Shown here one piece after another: positions 52,141 to 60,978 of a DNA stretch of 64,000 nt. This DNA is from Chloroflexota bacterium (GTDB lineage Bacteria > Chloroflexota > UBA11872 > UBA12225). The notes below the pieces were generated by a model that was given only the letters and a program-made list of their open reading frames with translations, was not told where the DNA came from and ran no database searches. Each line of letters starts with the position of its first letter. The stretch's first letter is position 1. The position numbers and the translations under genes were made by a program. The DNA lies in the NCBI GenBank assembly GCA_030447525.1, contig JAUJOR010000003.1, positions 126,194-190,193 of the forward strand, given 5' to 3'.

Positions 52141-53824
52141 GCCTGTTGCCAAACTCTGGCCGGACCGGCCGAGGTCTGAGTAGGATGGTGGCTCCCTGTT
52201 CGAGGTGGGGCACGATGTTGGGCCGTAAGGAATTCACGCCGAAGCGCTTCTACGAGTTCTCGCTAGAAGCGCAGGTCCCGAGCGACCACTTGCTGCGCGC
52301 ATCGGGGCGCGCTCGACCTCAGCTTTGTGCGGCGGCCGACGGCGCGGTTCTACAGCCACACCGGCCGGCCGGGGGTCGATCCGGTGGTGCTGTTCAAGCT
52401 GATGCTGCTCGGGTACCTCTACGGCATCACGTCGGAGCGGCGGCTGGCCGAGGAGGCGCGCCTGCACCTGGCCTTCCGCTGGTTCTTGGGGTACGACCTC
52501 GACGAGACGCCGCCGGACCACTCGATGCTGTCCAAGGCGCGGGCGCGCTTCGGCCTGCCCGTGTACCAGGCGGCTTTCACCGAGGTGGTGCGGCAGTGCG
52601 AGCGGGCCGGCCTGGTGCGGGGCGACGTCCTCTACGTGGACAGCACGCTGGTCAAGGCCAATGCCAGTCTTGGGTCGGCCGGCGCGCGGGCGCTGCTCAC
52701 TCGCTGCCGAGCGCGGCCGGGTACGTCGCGACGGTGTGGCAGGAGAATCCCGTCTCCGATCCCACGCCGCCAGCGCCCCTCCCGGCGAGGGGAGCAGCCG
52801 GCGCCGGACTCGGCCGGTGGCCTCACGGCGGGCGCGCGGCGCGCCCGTCGCTGCACGTGGCCGGTCCGGAGGACGTGCCCAACGGGGACCAGGGGCCGGT
52901 GAACGCCTTGGTGACCAGTCGCACCGATCCCGACGCGGGGCTGGTCAAGCGCGAGGGGTCCCCTACGCCTTCTATTACAAGGCGCACGTCGGCGTGGACG
53001 GCGGGCGGGCGCGTCTCATCACCGCGCTGGACGTGACTCCGGGCGAGGTTGCCGACGAGCACCTGCTGGACCGGCTGCTCAAGGAGCATCGAGGCACGAC
53101 CGGGCGTACGGTGGCCGAAGTGGTGGCGGATACCAAGTACGGGACCTACGCCAACTACGTGGCGCTGGAGCAGCAGGGCATCCGGGCGAGCATCCCGCCC
53201 CACAGCACCATGAGCGACCGGGGTGACTACTCTGCCGACCGCTTCGTGTACGAGTTCGTCGCCGATCGCTAATCGCTATCGGTGTCCCACCGGGCAGCTC
53301 CTCACCCGCCAGGGCTCCTCGCGCACTGCCGGGGCGGCCGGTGGCCTGATCTACCGCGGGCGGCCGAAGGTCTGCGGGGCGTGCCCGGTCAAGGCGCAGT
53401 GCTGCTGCGGCGGCCGCCCGCACCCTCGTGCGCCCGGACGATGGGGGACTGCGCGACCGAGTCGTCGCCTATCTCCGCACGCCACCCGCCAAGCGCAGCC
53501 GGCGCGCCGCGCGTACTGGGTCGAGACGGCCAACGCCGAACTGAAGGACCGTCACGGGCTGCGCGGCGCAGTGTCGGGGGCGAGACAAGGTGCTGATCCA
53601 GGCGCTGGGCGCCGCCATCGCGTACGACGTCAAGAAGCTGGCCCAACGGCGCGCCCCCAGCCCGGCCATGGGGGTGGGCGTTGGGCCCCTCCCCTTCTCA
53701 AGCGGGCCTGTCCCCGGTTCGAGCTCCGGTCCCGGCCCAGCGCCGTTCCCGTCGCGTGCACGGGGCGCGCGTACCCCGCACCGTGCTCCTCCTGACCACC
53801 ATACCCGACTTTGGCAACAGGCCC
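52139..53824 (+). mobile_element. IS1182-like insertion sequence
   Basis: Terminal inverted repeats GGGCCTGTTGCCAAA are perfect over 15 bases (52139-52153 and 53810-53824, opposite strand). The element is about 1.7 kb and carries one transposase frame in the plus direction. A 15-base direct repeat flanks it, with 6 extra bases on the right side. It separates the kinase remnant from the response regulator remnant. The family name comes from the transposase, recognised by eye. Confidence 0.8.
52215..53660 (+). pseudogene. IS1182-family transposase, frameshifted
   Basis: The frame begins MLGRKEFTPKRFYEFSLEAQ and VPSDHLLR, then shifts. Further pieces are recognisable in different frames: DLSFVRPTARFYSHTGRPGV, DPVVLFKLMLLGYLYGITSE, FRWFLGYDLDETPPDHSMLS (first catalytic Asp region), LYVDSTLVKANASL, PYAFYYKAHVGVDGG, VVADTKYGTYANYVALEQQG and YWVETANAELKDRHGL. 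Breaks include two lost C near 52300, a lost G near 52955 and a 7-base tandem duplication (ATCGCTA twice) near 53266-53280. An Ala/Pro/Gly-rich stretch near 52750-52900 is not typical. Some breaks resemble the local sequence errors in tuf and rpoC; the 7-base duplication looks like a real mutation. Confidence 0.75.
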
Positions 53825-53830
53825 GAAGGG

Positions 53831-53845
53831 AACCCCTTGGAAGGG
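53831..53845. repeat. Right 15-base target duplication of the IS element
   Basis: Second copy of AACCCCTTGGAAGGG, immediately upstream of the response regulator remnant. Confidence 0.7.
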
Positions 53846-53853
53846 CAATCGCG

Positions 53854-54124
53854 GATGAGCCCCCCGCAGCCGCCCGGGACGGGCGGGGACGTGCAGCGGG
53901 TCTTGCTGGTTGACGACCACGCCCTCTTTCGGGAGGGTATGGCCGGCCTGCTGGCTTACGAAGACGACCTGGAGGTGGTCGGGGAAGCCGCCGACGCCGC
54001 GGCCGCCCGCTTCGCCCGCGACCGGGGCATGATGGACGTCGCCGACGCCCCGGTTGTGGATCAAGGGCGGGCGGCGCAACCGCGTGCCCTCTCCAGTGAC
54101 CCTACGCGGTGGACACGTCGCTGA
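53854..54124 (+). pseudogene. NarL-type response regulator remnant
   Basis: Starting at ATG 53854, VQRVLLVDDHALFREGMAGL and LAYEDDLEVVGEAADA are the first half of a receiver domain with the acidic pair DD. After that the sequence degenerates (RDRGMMDVADAPVVDQ) and a stop follows; the phosphorylated Asp segment and the DNA-binding domain are missing. It was probably the partner of the kinase remnant before the IS insertion and a further deletion. Confidence 0.7.
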
Positions 54125-55193
54125 GGGCGTCCCTGAAGACGATACACACCGGGGCCGGCGTCTGCGTCACCTGCCCCGTGGTGCGTAGCGCTCCCGTCAC
54201 CGGGTCGATGCGGAACACCACAATGGTATCGCTGTTCTGGTTGGCGGCGTAGAGGAACCTCCCGCCGGGGTCGATGTTGAAGTTGCGGGGGGTCTTCCCT
54301 TGAGTCGGGACGTGGCCGAGGGGAGTCAACTCCCCCGTGGCTCCCTCAACGGCGAAGACGGCGATGCTATCGTGCCCGCGGTTGGAGACGTAGACGGTCT
54401 TACCGGAGCGGTGCACGGCCACCTGCGCCGTGGAATTGGGGCCGGAGAAGCCGGCCGGGAGGGTGGAAAGGGTCTGGCGGGCCTGGAGCGTGCCCCGCGC
54501 CCCGTCGTAGGCAAACACGGTCAAGGAAGAATCGATCTCGTTGTTGACGTAGAGAGAGCTCCCGCCGGGGTGGAAGGCGATATGGCGTGGCCCGGCACCG
54601 GGGGGGGCCGCGGCGAACGGCGGGTGGTGGGGGAAAAGACGTCCAGAAGCAACGTCCAGGCGGTAGATCAGGATCTTATCTATCCCTAGATCGCAGGCCA
54701 GGACGAACCGCCCCGCGGGATCCGTGCGCACGGAGTGGGCATGCGGTCCCTGCTGGCGCCGCGGGTGGGGACCGGAGCCGGCGTGCTGCACAACGTCGCT
54801 GGCCTCCCCCAGGCGGCCGTCGGATTGCACTGGATAGACGGCCAGGGTACCGTCGCCGTAGTTGGCCACAAAGGCGTACCCCCCCTGGGGGTGCAGGCTG
54901 ACGTAGCAGGGTGCCGTCCCATGCGACGACTGACGGTTGAGCAACGTCAGCCGGCCGGTGGCGGGGTGGACGGCAAAGGCGCTGACGCCGGGGGGCGGGC
55001 CGCCGTCCCCGCCGGGAGACTCGTTGACGGCATAGAGGTAGGCACCCCGAGGATGGAGGGCCAGAAAGGACGGATTGTCCACGCCGGAGACGGTCTGGAG
55101 GTGCGTCAGCCCTCCCGTGGCGGCGTCCATGCGAAAGACGCCGATCCCCTCTCCCCGGCCCGGCCCGGTGTACGTCCCGACGTACACGTCCAT
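54102..55193 (-). CDS. Seven-bladed beta-propeller lactonase (6-phosphogluconolactonase family)
   Basis: A 363-residue protein of the YbhE/Pgl-type propeller family. MDVYVGTYTGPGRGEGIGVF opens it, and repeated blades carry motifs such as NPSFLALHPRGAYLYAVNE, PCYVSLHPQGGYAFVANYGD, GPRHIAFHPGGSSLYVNNEI and PRNFNIDPGGRFLYAANQNS. It may hydrolyse 6-phosphogluconolactone in the pentose phosphate route or act on another lactone. The start at ATG 55193 follows AGGG; the frame is open further upstream, but residues there are not family-like. The 3' end overlaps the response regulator remnant on the other strand. Confidence 0.85.
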   Translation of the reverse strand: MDVYVGTYTGPGRGEGIGVFRMDAATGGLTHLQTVSGVDNPSFLALHPRGAYLYAVNESPGGDGGPPPGVSAFAVHPATGRLTLLNRQSSHGTAPCYVSLHPQGGYAFVANYGDGTLAVYPVQSDGRLGEASDVVQHAGSGPHPRRQQGPHAHSVRTDPAGRFVLACDLGIDKILIYRLDVASGRLFPHHPPFAAAPPGAGPRHIAFHPGGSSLYVNNEIDSSLTVFAYDGARGTLQARQTLSTLPAGFSGPNSTAQVAVHRSGKTVYVSNRGHDSIAVFAVEGATGELTPLGHVPTQGKTPRNFNIDPGGRFLYAANQNSDTIVVFRIDPVTGALRTTGQVTQTPAPVCIVFRDALSDVSTA

Positions 55194-55199
55194 CAGCGC

Positions 55200-55231
55200 C
55201 CTACTCGTCCATAAGCCTACTCGTCCATAAG
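55200..55231. repeat. 16-base tandem duplication
   Basis: CCTACTCGTCCATAAG is repeated without mismatch at 55200-55215 and 55216-55231. It contains the stop codon and the last three codons of the small minus-strand gene, so the end of that gene exists twice. Confidence 0.9.
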
Positions 55232-55423
55232 ATCGACCAGCTCGCTGACGGTCAGGGCCGGTGCCCGGACCGGCGGGCAGCGCTCGCTGCTCGTAGCGCT
55301 CCAGGCGTCGATCACCGTCCAGTAGCGTAGGCGGGCCGGCAGGCGGCGGGCAAGCCACCGCCAGGCCCCGTCGCCGGGCCGGGTCATGTAAGAGTCGTGC
55401 CGAATTGACGATGTGGTCTGCAT
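55217..55423 (-). CDS. Small protein of unknown function, 68 residues
   Basis: MQTTSSIRHDSYMTRPGDG then AWRWLARRLPARLRYWTVID, and ends LTVSELVDLMDE. GGAGGGCGCG precedes the ATG at 55423, a good ribosome site. The pattern W-L-A-x-R-L-P-x-x-L-x-YW followed by a short Ala/Ser segment and a C-terminal LTVxE recalls small hypothetical proteins seen in phage and actinobacterial genomes; that is memory, not a search. It is soluble by appearance. It lies 24 bases upstream of the lactonase on the same strand and may share its transcript. Confidence 0.55.
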   Translation of the reverse strand: MQTTSSIRHDSYMTRPGDGAWRWLARRLPARLRYWTVIDAWSATSSERCPPVRAPALTVSELVDLMDE

Positions 55424-55833
55424 CGCGCCCTCCGACGCAAGATCAGTGCCGCTGCGGTCTCTCTCCCCTTACCTACAGTACCTATAGCATGGAAGGGGTG
55501 TAGCGGCCGACCCCTTGAGAGCTTCGGTCCATGCGCCGCGCGCCGACGTGTCGGCCGGCATGCCGGGGGCTGCTACCGGCGTGGCTACGTCCGGCGGGGA
55601 TGGCTCCGCACTTGTGTACGAGCGCCAACGGACGCCAGGCGGGTCGCCCCAAGGTACGCGCAAGCAATAAGGTGACATGCCTCATAGACGGCGCTACCGC
55701 CCCGGAGGCGCAGGAGTGGGGGCCGGACGTCTGGACGCCCGTGACGCCGGGGCTGCGGCACAGATGTTGCCTCATGGCGCGCCGGCCGGGCCCGGCCCGG
55801 CTCCCCGATCCCACGGCATGAAGGAGACCCTGG
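55424..55833. other. Spacer between the small protein and the SDR gene
   Basis: About 410 bases in the divergent region. Open frames here have no ribosome site and no recognisable sequence. AAGGAG near 55822 serves the SDR gene. I found no clear promoter. Confidence 0.4.
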
Positions 55834-56727
55834 ATGGCCAGCAACACGCAGCCCGCGCAGCAAGATCCAAAGACCGCCGGACCTCAGCCGGAGTTCCCCG
55901 AGCAGCCCCAGCGCCCGCCCGGGAGCGAGGCGGAGATGGAGCCCCGGCCGGACTATGGGGCGGAGTCCTACCGCGGCAGCGGGCGCCTGACGGGCAAGAC
56001 GGCGCTGATCACCGGGGGTGACAGCGGGATTGGCCGGGCCGTGGCCCTGGCCTTCGCCCGTGAGGGGGCGGACGTCATGATCTCGTACCTCAACGAGGAG
56101 CCGGACGCCCAGGAGACGGTACGCGTCGTGAAGGAGGCGGGTCGCCGGGCGGTGGCCGTGGCCGGGGATATCGGCGAAGAAGGGCACTGCCAGCACCTCG
56201 TGCAGCGGGCGATGTCAGAGTTCGGGCACCTGGACATCCTGGTCAACAACGCCGCCTTCCAGATGACCCATCAACGTATCAGCGAGGTCCCCTCTGAGGA
56301 GTTCGACCACACCTTCCGCACCAACGTCTACGCCATGTTCTACCTTTGCAAGGCCGCCCTGCCCCAGATGAAGCCGGGCGCCACGATCATCAACACCGCC
56401 TCCATCCAGGCGTACCAGCCCTCGTCACAGCTCCTGGCCTACGCCAGTACCAAAGGGGCCATCGTTACATTCAGCAAGGCCCTTTCCGAGGAGGCGATCA
56501 AGCAGGGCGTGCGGGTCAACGTCGTCGCGCCAGGGCCCGTGTGGACGCCCCTGATCCCGTCTACCATGCCACCAGAGCACGTGTCTGAGTTCGGGAAGCA
56601 GTCGCCCATGGGCCGGCCGGCGCAACCGGTGGAGCTCGCGCCGGTGTACGTCTTCCTGGCCTCCCAGGAGTCTCGCTACATCACCGGGGAAGTCATCGGC
56701 GTCACCGGGGGGAAGCCCATTCACTGA
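55834..56727 (+). CDS. SDR-family oxidoreductase
   Basis: A 297-residue short-chain dehydrogenase of the type with a Pro/Gln-rich N-terminal leader of about 45 residues (general stress or glucose-1-dehydrogenase-like, YhdG/YghA group). The cofactor loop TGGDSGIGRA, NNAA, the catalytic NTASIQAYQPSSQLLAYAST (Ser, then YxxxK reading Y-A-S-T-K) and the C-terminal SRYITGEVIGVTGGKPIH are intact. The substrate is unknown. AAGGAG lies 9 bases before the ATG. Confidence 0.9.
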   Translation: MASNTQPAQQDPKTAGPQPEFPEQPQRPPGSEAEMEPRPDYGAESYRGSGRLTGKTALITGGDSGIGRAVALAFAREGADVMISYLNEEPDAQETVRVVKEAGRRAVAVAGDIGEEGHCQHLVQRAMSEFGHLDILVNNAAFQMTHQRISEVPSEEFDHTFRTNVYAMFYLCKAALPQMKPGATIINTASIQAYQPSSQLLAYASTKGAIVTFSKALSEEAIKQGVRVNVVAPGPVWTPLIPSTMPPEHVSEFGKQSPMGRPAQPVELAPVYVFLASQESRYITGEVIGVTGGKPIH

Positions 56728-56851
56728 GCTCGCCCCTACGGTATTTCGTGGGCGTCTTCATCTGTACTCAGGCCTGTTCTCGCTCAGGCCTCTTCATGCC
56801 ACCCCGGGTCACGCTCGCTTCAGCCTCCTCTAAACCCCTTGCTGCCGGCGA

Positions 56852-56951
56852 GCGTGTCCGATAGTGTCTACTCACGGAGGCATGCCGACGTACACCGTGG
56901 GGGCCAGCGGGGCGACCTGGCATTGGCGTGTCCGATAGTGTCTACTCACGG
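56852..56951. repeat. 26-base direct repeat upstream of the ASCH-like gene
   Basis: Identical 26-base copies at 56852-56877 and 56926-56951 begin GCGTGTCCGATAG and end TCTACTCACGG, with a 74-base period. The right copy ends about 26 bases before the start of the next gene. They could be operator or recombination sites; neither matches a promoter consensus. Confidence 0.85.
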
Positions 56952-56977
56952 CGGGACGCAGGGGGATCGTGGTGCGC

Positions 56978-57439
56978 ATGCTTTTCGGCTGGACGGCCCC
57001 CGCGCTGTTGGCCGGCATGAAATCATGCTCTCGCCAGACGTGGGCACCCCGGCTGGCCAGGCAGTTCCGCGACCAGCTCCTGGTGGACGCCTTTGACCGC
57101 GATCCACAGCGGCGGGGACGGCAGCTGGCCATCATCCGGCTACGAGGCGACCCGGAGTTTCAGCCCCTGTCGGCAATGCCGGACAGCGACTACGAGGCTG
57201 AAGGCTGGCGATGGCTCTACCAGCACCCAGAGGCCTTTACCAGTACCACCGTACGTCGGGAAGATTTTAGCTGGGAGGCCTTTGACCAGTGGCGGCGCCG
57301 TCCATACTCGGTGTGGGTGGTGCGGTTTGAGGTGGTAGCGCTGCAAAGGCAAGTCGACCGCCTGGCGATGGACGCCGGGCGCTTGCAGCGAGAGCTAGAT
57401 CGTGCCCTGTTGTTCGGCGCCGATCGGCCCCTCGATTAA
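56978..57439 (+). CDS. ASCH-like protein, 153 residues
   Basis: MLFGWTAPALLAGMKSC, RQTWAPRLARQF, a mid-section with RGRQLAIIRLRGDPEFQPL, SAMPDSDYEAEGWRWLYQHP and the final SVWVVRFEVVAL resemble ASCH-domain proteins (a PUA-like RNA- or nucleotide-binding fold). The N-terminal part has the KxxxRxxW-like basic step (KSCSRQTWAPR). The role is unknown. GGGGGA lies 11 bases before ATG 56978; GTG codons at 56969 and 56972 are also in frame. It stands alone, with the 26-base repeats just upstream. The C-terminal 30 residues form a basic helix. Confidence 0.5.
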   Translation: MLFGWTAPALLAGMKSCSRQTWAPRLARQFRDQLLVDAFDRDPQRRGRQLAIIRLRGDPEFQPLSAMPDSDYEAEGWRWLYQHPEAFTSTTVRREDFSWEAFDQWRRRPYSVWVVRFEVVALQRQVDRLAMDAGRLQRELDRALLFGADRPLD

Positions 57440-57473
57440 TCAACCAGGCAATCAACCAGGCAGCCAACCAGCC
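57438..57473. repeat. 12-base tandem repeat at the end of the ASCH-like gene
   Basis: AATCAACCAGGC occurs twice in tandem (57438-57449, 57450-57461) and a third time with changes (57462-57473). The stop codon of the preceding gene lies at the start. Confidence 0.75.
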
Positions 57474-57627
57474 GCCTTAACCAGGCATAGACGTAGACCA
57501 AGGATCCAGGTAGCGTGCGGCTCTCTGGGTGACCTGGCCGTGATCAGAGGGTGCGTCAGCGGGAGTGCTGCCTGGGTCTGACGCCGGGCGAGTGCCGCCG
57601 GCGGCGCCGGACCGAGCCAGCAGTCAC

Positions 57628-58862
57628 TCAGCGCGACGTCGCCGTAGCCGCCGTCGCCACCGCGGCCGAGGTGCGGGCCGTCTCCCTGGCTCCCGCCACC
57701 GGCCGCAGGAGCCGCACCTGGGGCGCCGGCTCCTTGGCCTCCTCAGCACGCGCCATGCACTCGTCCATGGCGGTGGCGATGGCGTCCCAGGTGCTGCGGG
57801 CTAGCAGGCGGCGCTCGGTGGCCAGGCGGGCCGCACGGGCCTGGGGGGACTCGTTGAGGGCCGCGTCCAGGGCGGCGACGAACTCGGCGGCCCCGGTGGC
57901 CAGGCGCACCACCGCCCCGTAGCTCTCCACCACATCGGCAATCGGCGTGGAGATGATGGGCTTGTGGGCGGCCATGTACTCCAGGGTCTTGGTGGGGCTG
58001 ATGAACCGGGTGGCCGCCGTGCGGGCAAAGGGCAGCAGGCACACGTCAAACCCTTGACGTAGGCCGGCAGGTCGCCGTACGCCTGCTGCCCCAGGTAGTG
58101 CAGGTTGCCCCTGCGGGAGCCGGGCAGGGTCGATCTTGGCCACCGGCCCCAGCAAGACGAACTGCACCTGCGCCGGGCCGCGCCACGGCCGCCAGCAACG
58201 CCAGGTCGAGGCGCTCGTCCAGGACGCCGAAGAAGCCCGCCCGCGGGCGGGGGAGCCGGGCCAGCGGGGCCGGCACCACCGTCTGGGGGGCCAGCGCCTG
58301 GCGGTAGTGCTCCACCTCCACCCCACTGGGGAAGGGATGCACGTTGGGATGGCGCTGCGCCTTGGCCCGCCCCAGGCTGACCCCCCGGTGAACACCACGT
58401 CCGCCCGCGCCAGGAGCCTGGCGCTCCCGGGGCAGGAGCGCCGCCGGGGCATCCTGGAACAGGGACAGCTCGTCCATGGCGTCGTAGACCACCAGCCCCG
58501 GCGTCAGGTGCTGCAGGGCCGGCAGGAACATGGGGGAGTAGAACCAGGCGGTGTACGCCGTCAGCCCCTCGGCCGCTACCAGTTCGGCCACCCGCCGGGC
58601 GTACAGCGCCTCCAGACGCCACCCTCCTCCAGCGCCGGCTGCCGACACACCGGCTGCACCACCGTCACCCCCTCGCTTTGACGCACCTCCAGCACCGCCC
58701 CGTCCGGCGCCTCCCCGCCGGCGCCCGGAACACCGGCTCCTCGATAAAGTACACCCGCCGCTCCCGGGCAAAGCGTGACATCAACTGCTGCGGGCGCTGC
58801 CAGACAAAGTCCCAGCGCAGATGCGAAAAGCACAGCAACGGAGGACGTTGCGTGACGGACAT
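57628..58862 (-). pseudogene. Glycosyltransferase (GT1-like), frame broken by several indels
   Basis: The start MSVTQRPPLLCFSHLRWDFV then WQRPQQLMSRFARERRVYFI is preceded by AGGAGGTG at the best spacing. This N-terminus is seen in glycosyltransferases found near UDP-galactopyranose mutase, which is the gene at 63213. Later pieces, in three frames, are LEALYARRVAELVAAEGLTA, YDAMDELSLFQDAPAALLPR, FGVLDERLDLALLAAVARPG and, in the intact C-terminal part, SPTKTLEYMAAHKPIISTPI. The indels include one lost G near 58720, an AGCT insertion at 58415-58419, one lost G near 58385, lost dinucleotides near 58110 and 58180 and one lost G near 58050. The pattern matches tuf and rpoC and may be sequence error. 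The product is likely a cytosolic sugar transferase of the cell envelope. Confidence 0.75.
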
Positions 58863-59150
58863 AGACGGCACACCTCCTAAAGAGCGATATGAAGTGGTAA
58901 TGAGCGCCACGTCCAAGCCTCCGATAGCGGCTGCGCCTCGACCCCTGTGGGGGTGACACCCGGCGCTACCACCAGCACCAGGGCCCTGCTGCGGAGGCTA
59001 GACGTGGGACAGCACACCGTTAGCAAGTAGCGTGCCATGTGGCTGTGGCAGGGGCCCCGAGAGACTGGCACATAACTTGCAGGCCGGGGCTGGTGCCGCA
59101 CCGGACGGAGTAGAGAAAGGGCGACAGGGCGCGCCGGGGAGGTTGTAGGA

Positions 59151-60971
59151 GTGACCAGCCGTACCGTCGCCGACTTCATCGTCCAGCGCCTGACGGACTG
59201 GGGCATCAGGCGCATCTACGGGTACTCCGGTGATGGGATCAACACCATCCTGGGGGCGCTCAACCGGGCCGGGAACCGACCGGAGTTCATTCAGCCGGCC
59301 CACGAAGAGCTGGCCGCCTTGATGGCCGGCGCCCACGCCAAGTACACCGGGGAGGTGGGTGTCTGCCTGGCCACCTCCGGCCCGGGGGCCGTGCACCTCT
59401 TGAACGGGCTCTACGACGCCAGCCTCGACCACCAGCCGGTGGTGGCCATCGTGGGACAGCAAGACCGCACCGCCATCGGGGGTCGCTATCAGCAAGAGAT
59501 TGACCTGATCTCCTTGTTTAAGGACGTGGCCAAGGCCTACGTCCAGATGGCCTCCAGCGCGGAGCAGATTCGCCACCTGCTGGATCGAGCGATCCGGGTG
59601 GCCCTGGCGGAACGCACCGTCACCTGTCTGATCGTGCCGCACGATCTCCAAAAGGAGCCGGCGGCGGAGGAGCCGCCGCACGAGCACGGGGCGATTCACT
59701 CCGGCATCGGCTACGTGGCGCCGCTAATTGTCCCTGCGGAGGCCGAGCTGAGGCGGGCCGCTGAGGTGTTGAACGCCGGTCAGAAGGTGGCTATGCTCGT
59801 CGGCGCCGGGGCGCTCGAGGCGACGGACGAGGTCATCGCCGTTGCCGAGCGCCTGGGGGCGGGCGTGGCCAAGGCCCTGCTGGGCAAGGCCGCCGTCCCG
59901 GACGACCTGCCCTTCGTGACCGGCAGCGCCGGCTGGCTGGGGACGTCCGCGAGCAACGCCATGCTGCAGCAGTGCGACACGCTGTTCCTGGTAGGCACGG
60001 GGTTCCCCTACAGCGAGTTCTTGCCCCTGGAAGGCAAGGTTCCGGCCGTTCAGATCGACATCGACGGGGGTATGCTCAGCCTGCGCTACCCGGCGACCGT
60101 AGGGCTCGTGGGCGACAGCGCACAGACGCTGCGGCTCCTGCTTCCCTTGCTACAGCCGAAGACGGGGAGTGGTGAAGGGGGGCCGGCAGGGACGCACCTG
60201 CAAGGGAACGGTTCCTGGCGCCGGTGGGTCGAGGGCCAGGTCAGCGAATGGTGGCGCAGCGCCGAGGCGCGGGCGATGCACCCTGCCAACCCGCTCAACC
60301 CGCAACGCGTGTTCTGGGAGCTCTCACCCCGCCTGCCGGACAACTCCATCCTGGCCGGGGACAGCGGCTCCTCTACGGTCTGGTACGCCCGTCACCTCAA
60401 GATCCGTCGGGGGATGAAAGCCAGCCTGTCCGGGACCCTGGCGACCATGGGCTCGGCGGTGCCTTACGCCCTGGCCGCGAAGTTCGCCTATCCCGACCGC
60501 CTGGTGGTGGCTATCGCCGGCGACGGGGCGATGCAGATGAACGGCATCAACGCCCTGATCACCGCCGCCAAGTTCCATCCACGCTGGGAAGATCCGCGCC
60601 TGGTCGTTCTGGTGATGAACAACCGTGACCTGAACTACGTTACCTGGGAGCAGCGGGTCATGGAGGGGGATCCCAAGTTCCCACCTTCCCAGGACGTTCC
60701 AGACTTTCCGTACGCGCGCTACGCCGAGATGCTGGGGCTCAAGGGCATCCGCGTCGACTCGCCGGACGCCGTCGGCCCCGCCTGGGACGAGGCTCTGGCG
60801 GCCAACCGCCCGGTTGTCTTCGAGGCGGTCGTCGATCCAAACGTGCCGACGGCGCCTCCACAGCTCAAGCCGGAACAGGAACAGAAGCTACGCCGGGCCC
60901 TGGAGGGCGACCCAGACGCAGAAGCCGTTCTGCGCCAGGCAGCTGCCGAAGGGGTGCTAGGCCAAAGGTGA
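59151..60971 (+). CDS. Thiamine-pyrophosphate-dependent enzyme (pyruvate oxidase/acetolactate synthase superfamily)
   Basis: A 606-residue three-domain TPP enzyme. The N-terminal domain shows IRRIYGYSGDGINTILGAL and the catalytic Glu in QPAHEELAALMAGAHAK, the middle FAD/regulatory-like domain includes VAMLVGAGALEATDEV and GTGFPYSEFLP, and the C-terminal domain has the TPP motif AIAGDGAMQMNGINALI ending in VMNNRDLNYV. It most resembles quinone-dependent pyruvate dehydrogenases or pyruvate oxidases (PoxB). The chemistry is not proven. GTG 59151 is the start, 289 bases past the divergent glycosyltransferase; the hydrolase gene follows 7 bases after the stop, so they form a pair. Confidence 0.87.
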   Translation: MTSRTVADFIVQRLTDWGIRRIYGYSGDGINTILGALNRAGNRPEFIQPAHEELAALMAGAHAKYTGEVGVCLATSGPGAVHLLNGLYDASLDHQPVVAIVGQQDRTAIGGRYQQEIDLISLFKDVAKAYVQMASSAEQIRHLLDRAIRVALAERTVTCLIVPHDLQKEPAAEEPPHEHGAIHSGIGYVAPLIVPAEAELRRAAEVLNAGQKVAMLVGAGALEATDEVIAVAERLGAGVAKALLGKAAVPDDLPFVTGSAGWLGTSASNAMLQQCDTLFLVGTGFPYSEFLPLEGKVPAVQIDIDGGMLSLRYPATVGLVGDSAQTLRLLLPLLQPKTGSGEGGPAGTHLQGNGSWRRWVEGQVSEWWRSAEARAMHPANPLNPQRVFWELSPRLPDNSILAGDSGSSTVWYARHLKIRRGMKASLSGTLATMGSAVPYALAAKFAYPDRLVVAIAGDGAMQMNGINALITAAKFHPRWEDPRLVVLVMNNRDLNYVTWEQRVMEGDPKFPPSQDVPDFPYARYAEMLGLKGIRVDSPDAVGPAWDEALAANRPVVFEAVVDPNVPTAPPQLKPEQEQKLRRALEGDPDAEAVLRQAAAEGVLGQR

Positions 60972-60978
60972 GAGAGCC

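Noticed and set aside
51714..53036. 440-residue fusion of a histidine kinase ATPase domain with a transposase
   Set aside because: The two parts are joined only because the frame stays open across the left end of an insertion element; it is not a real fusion gene.
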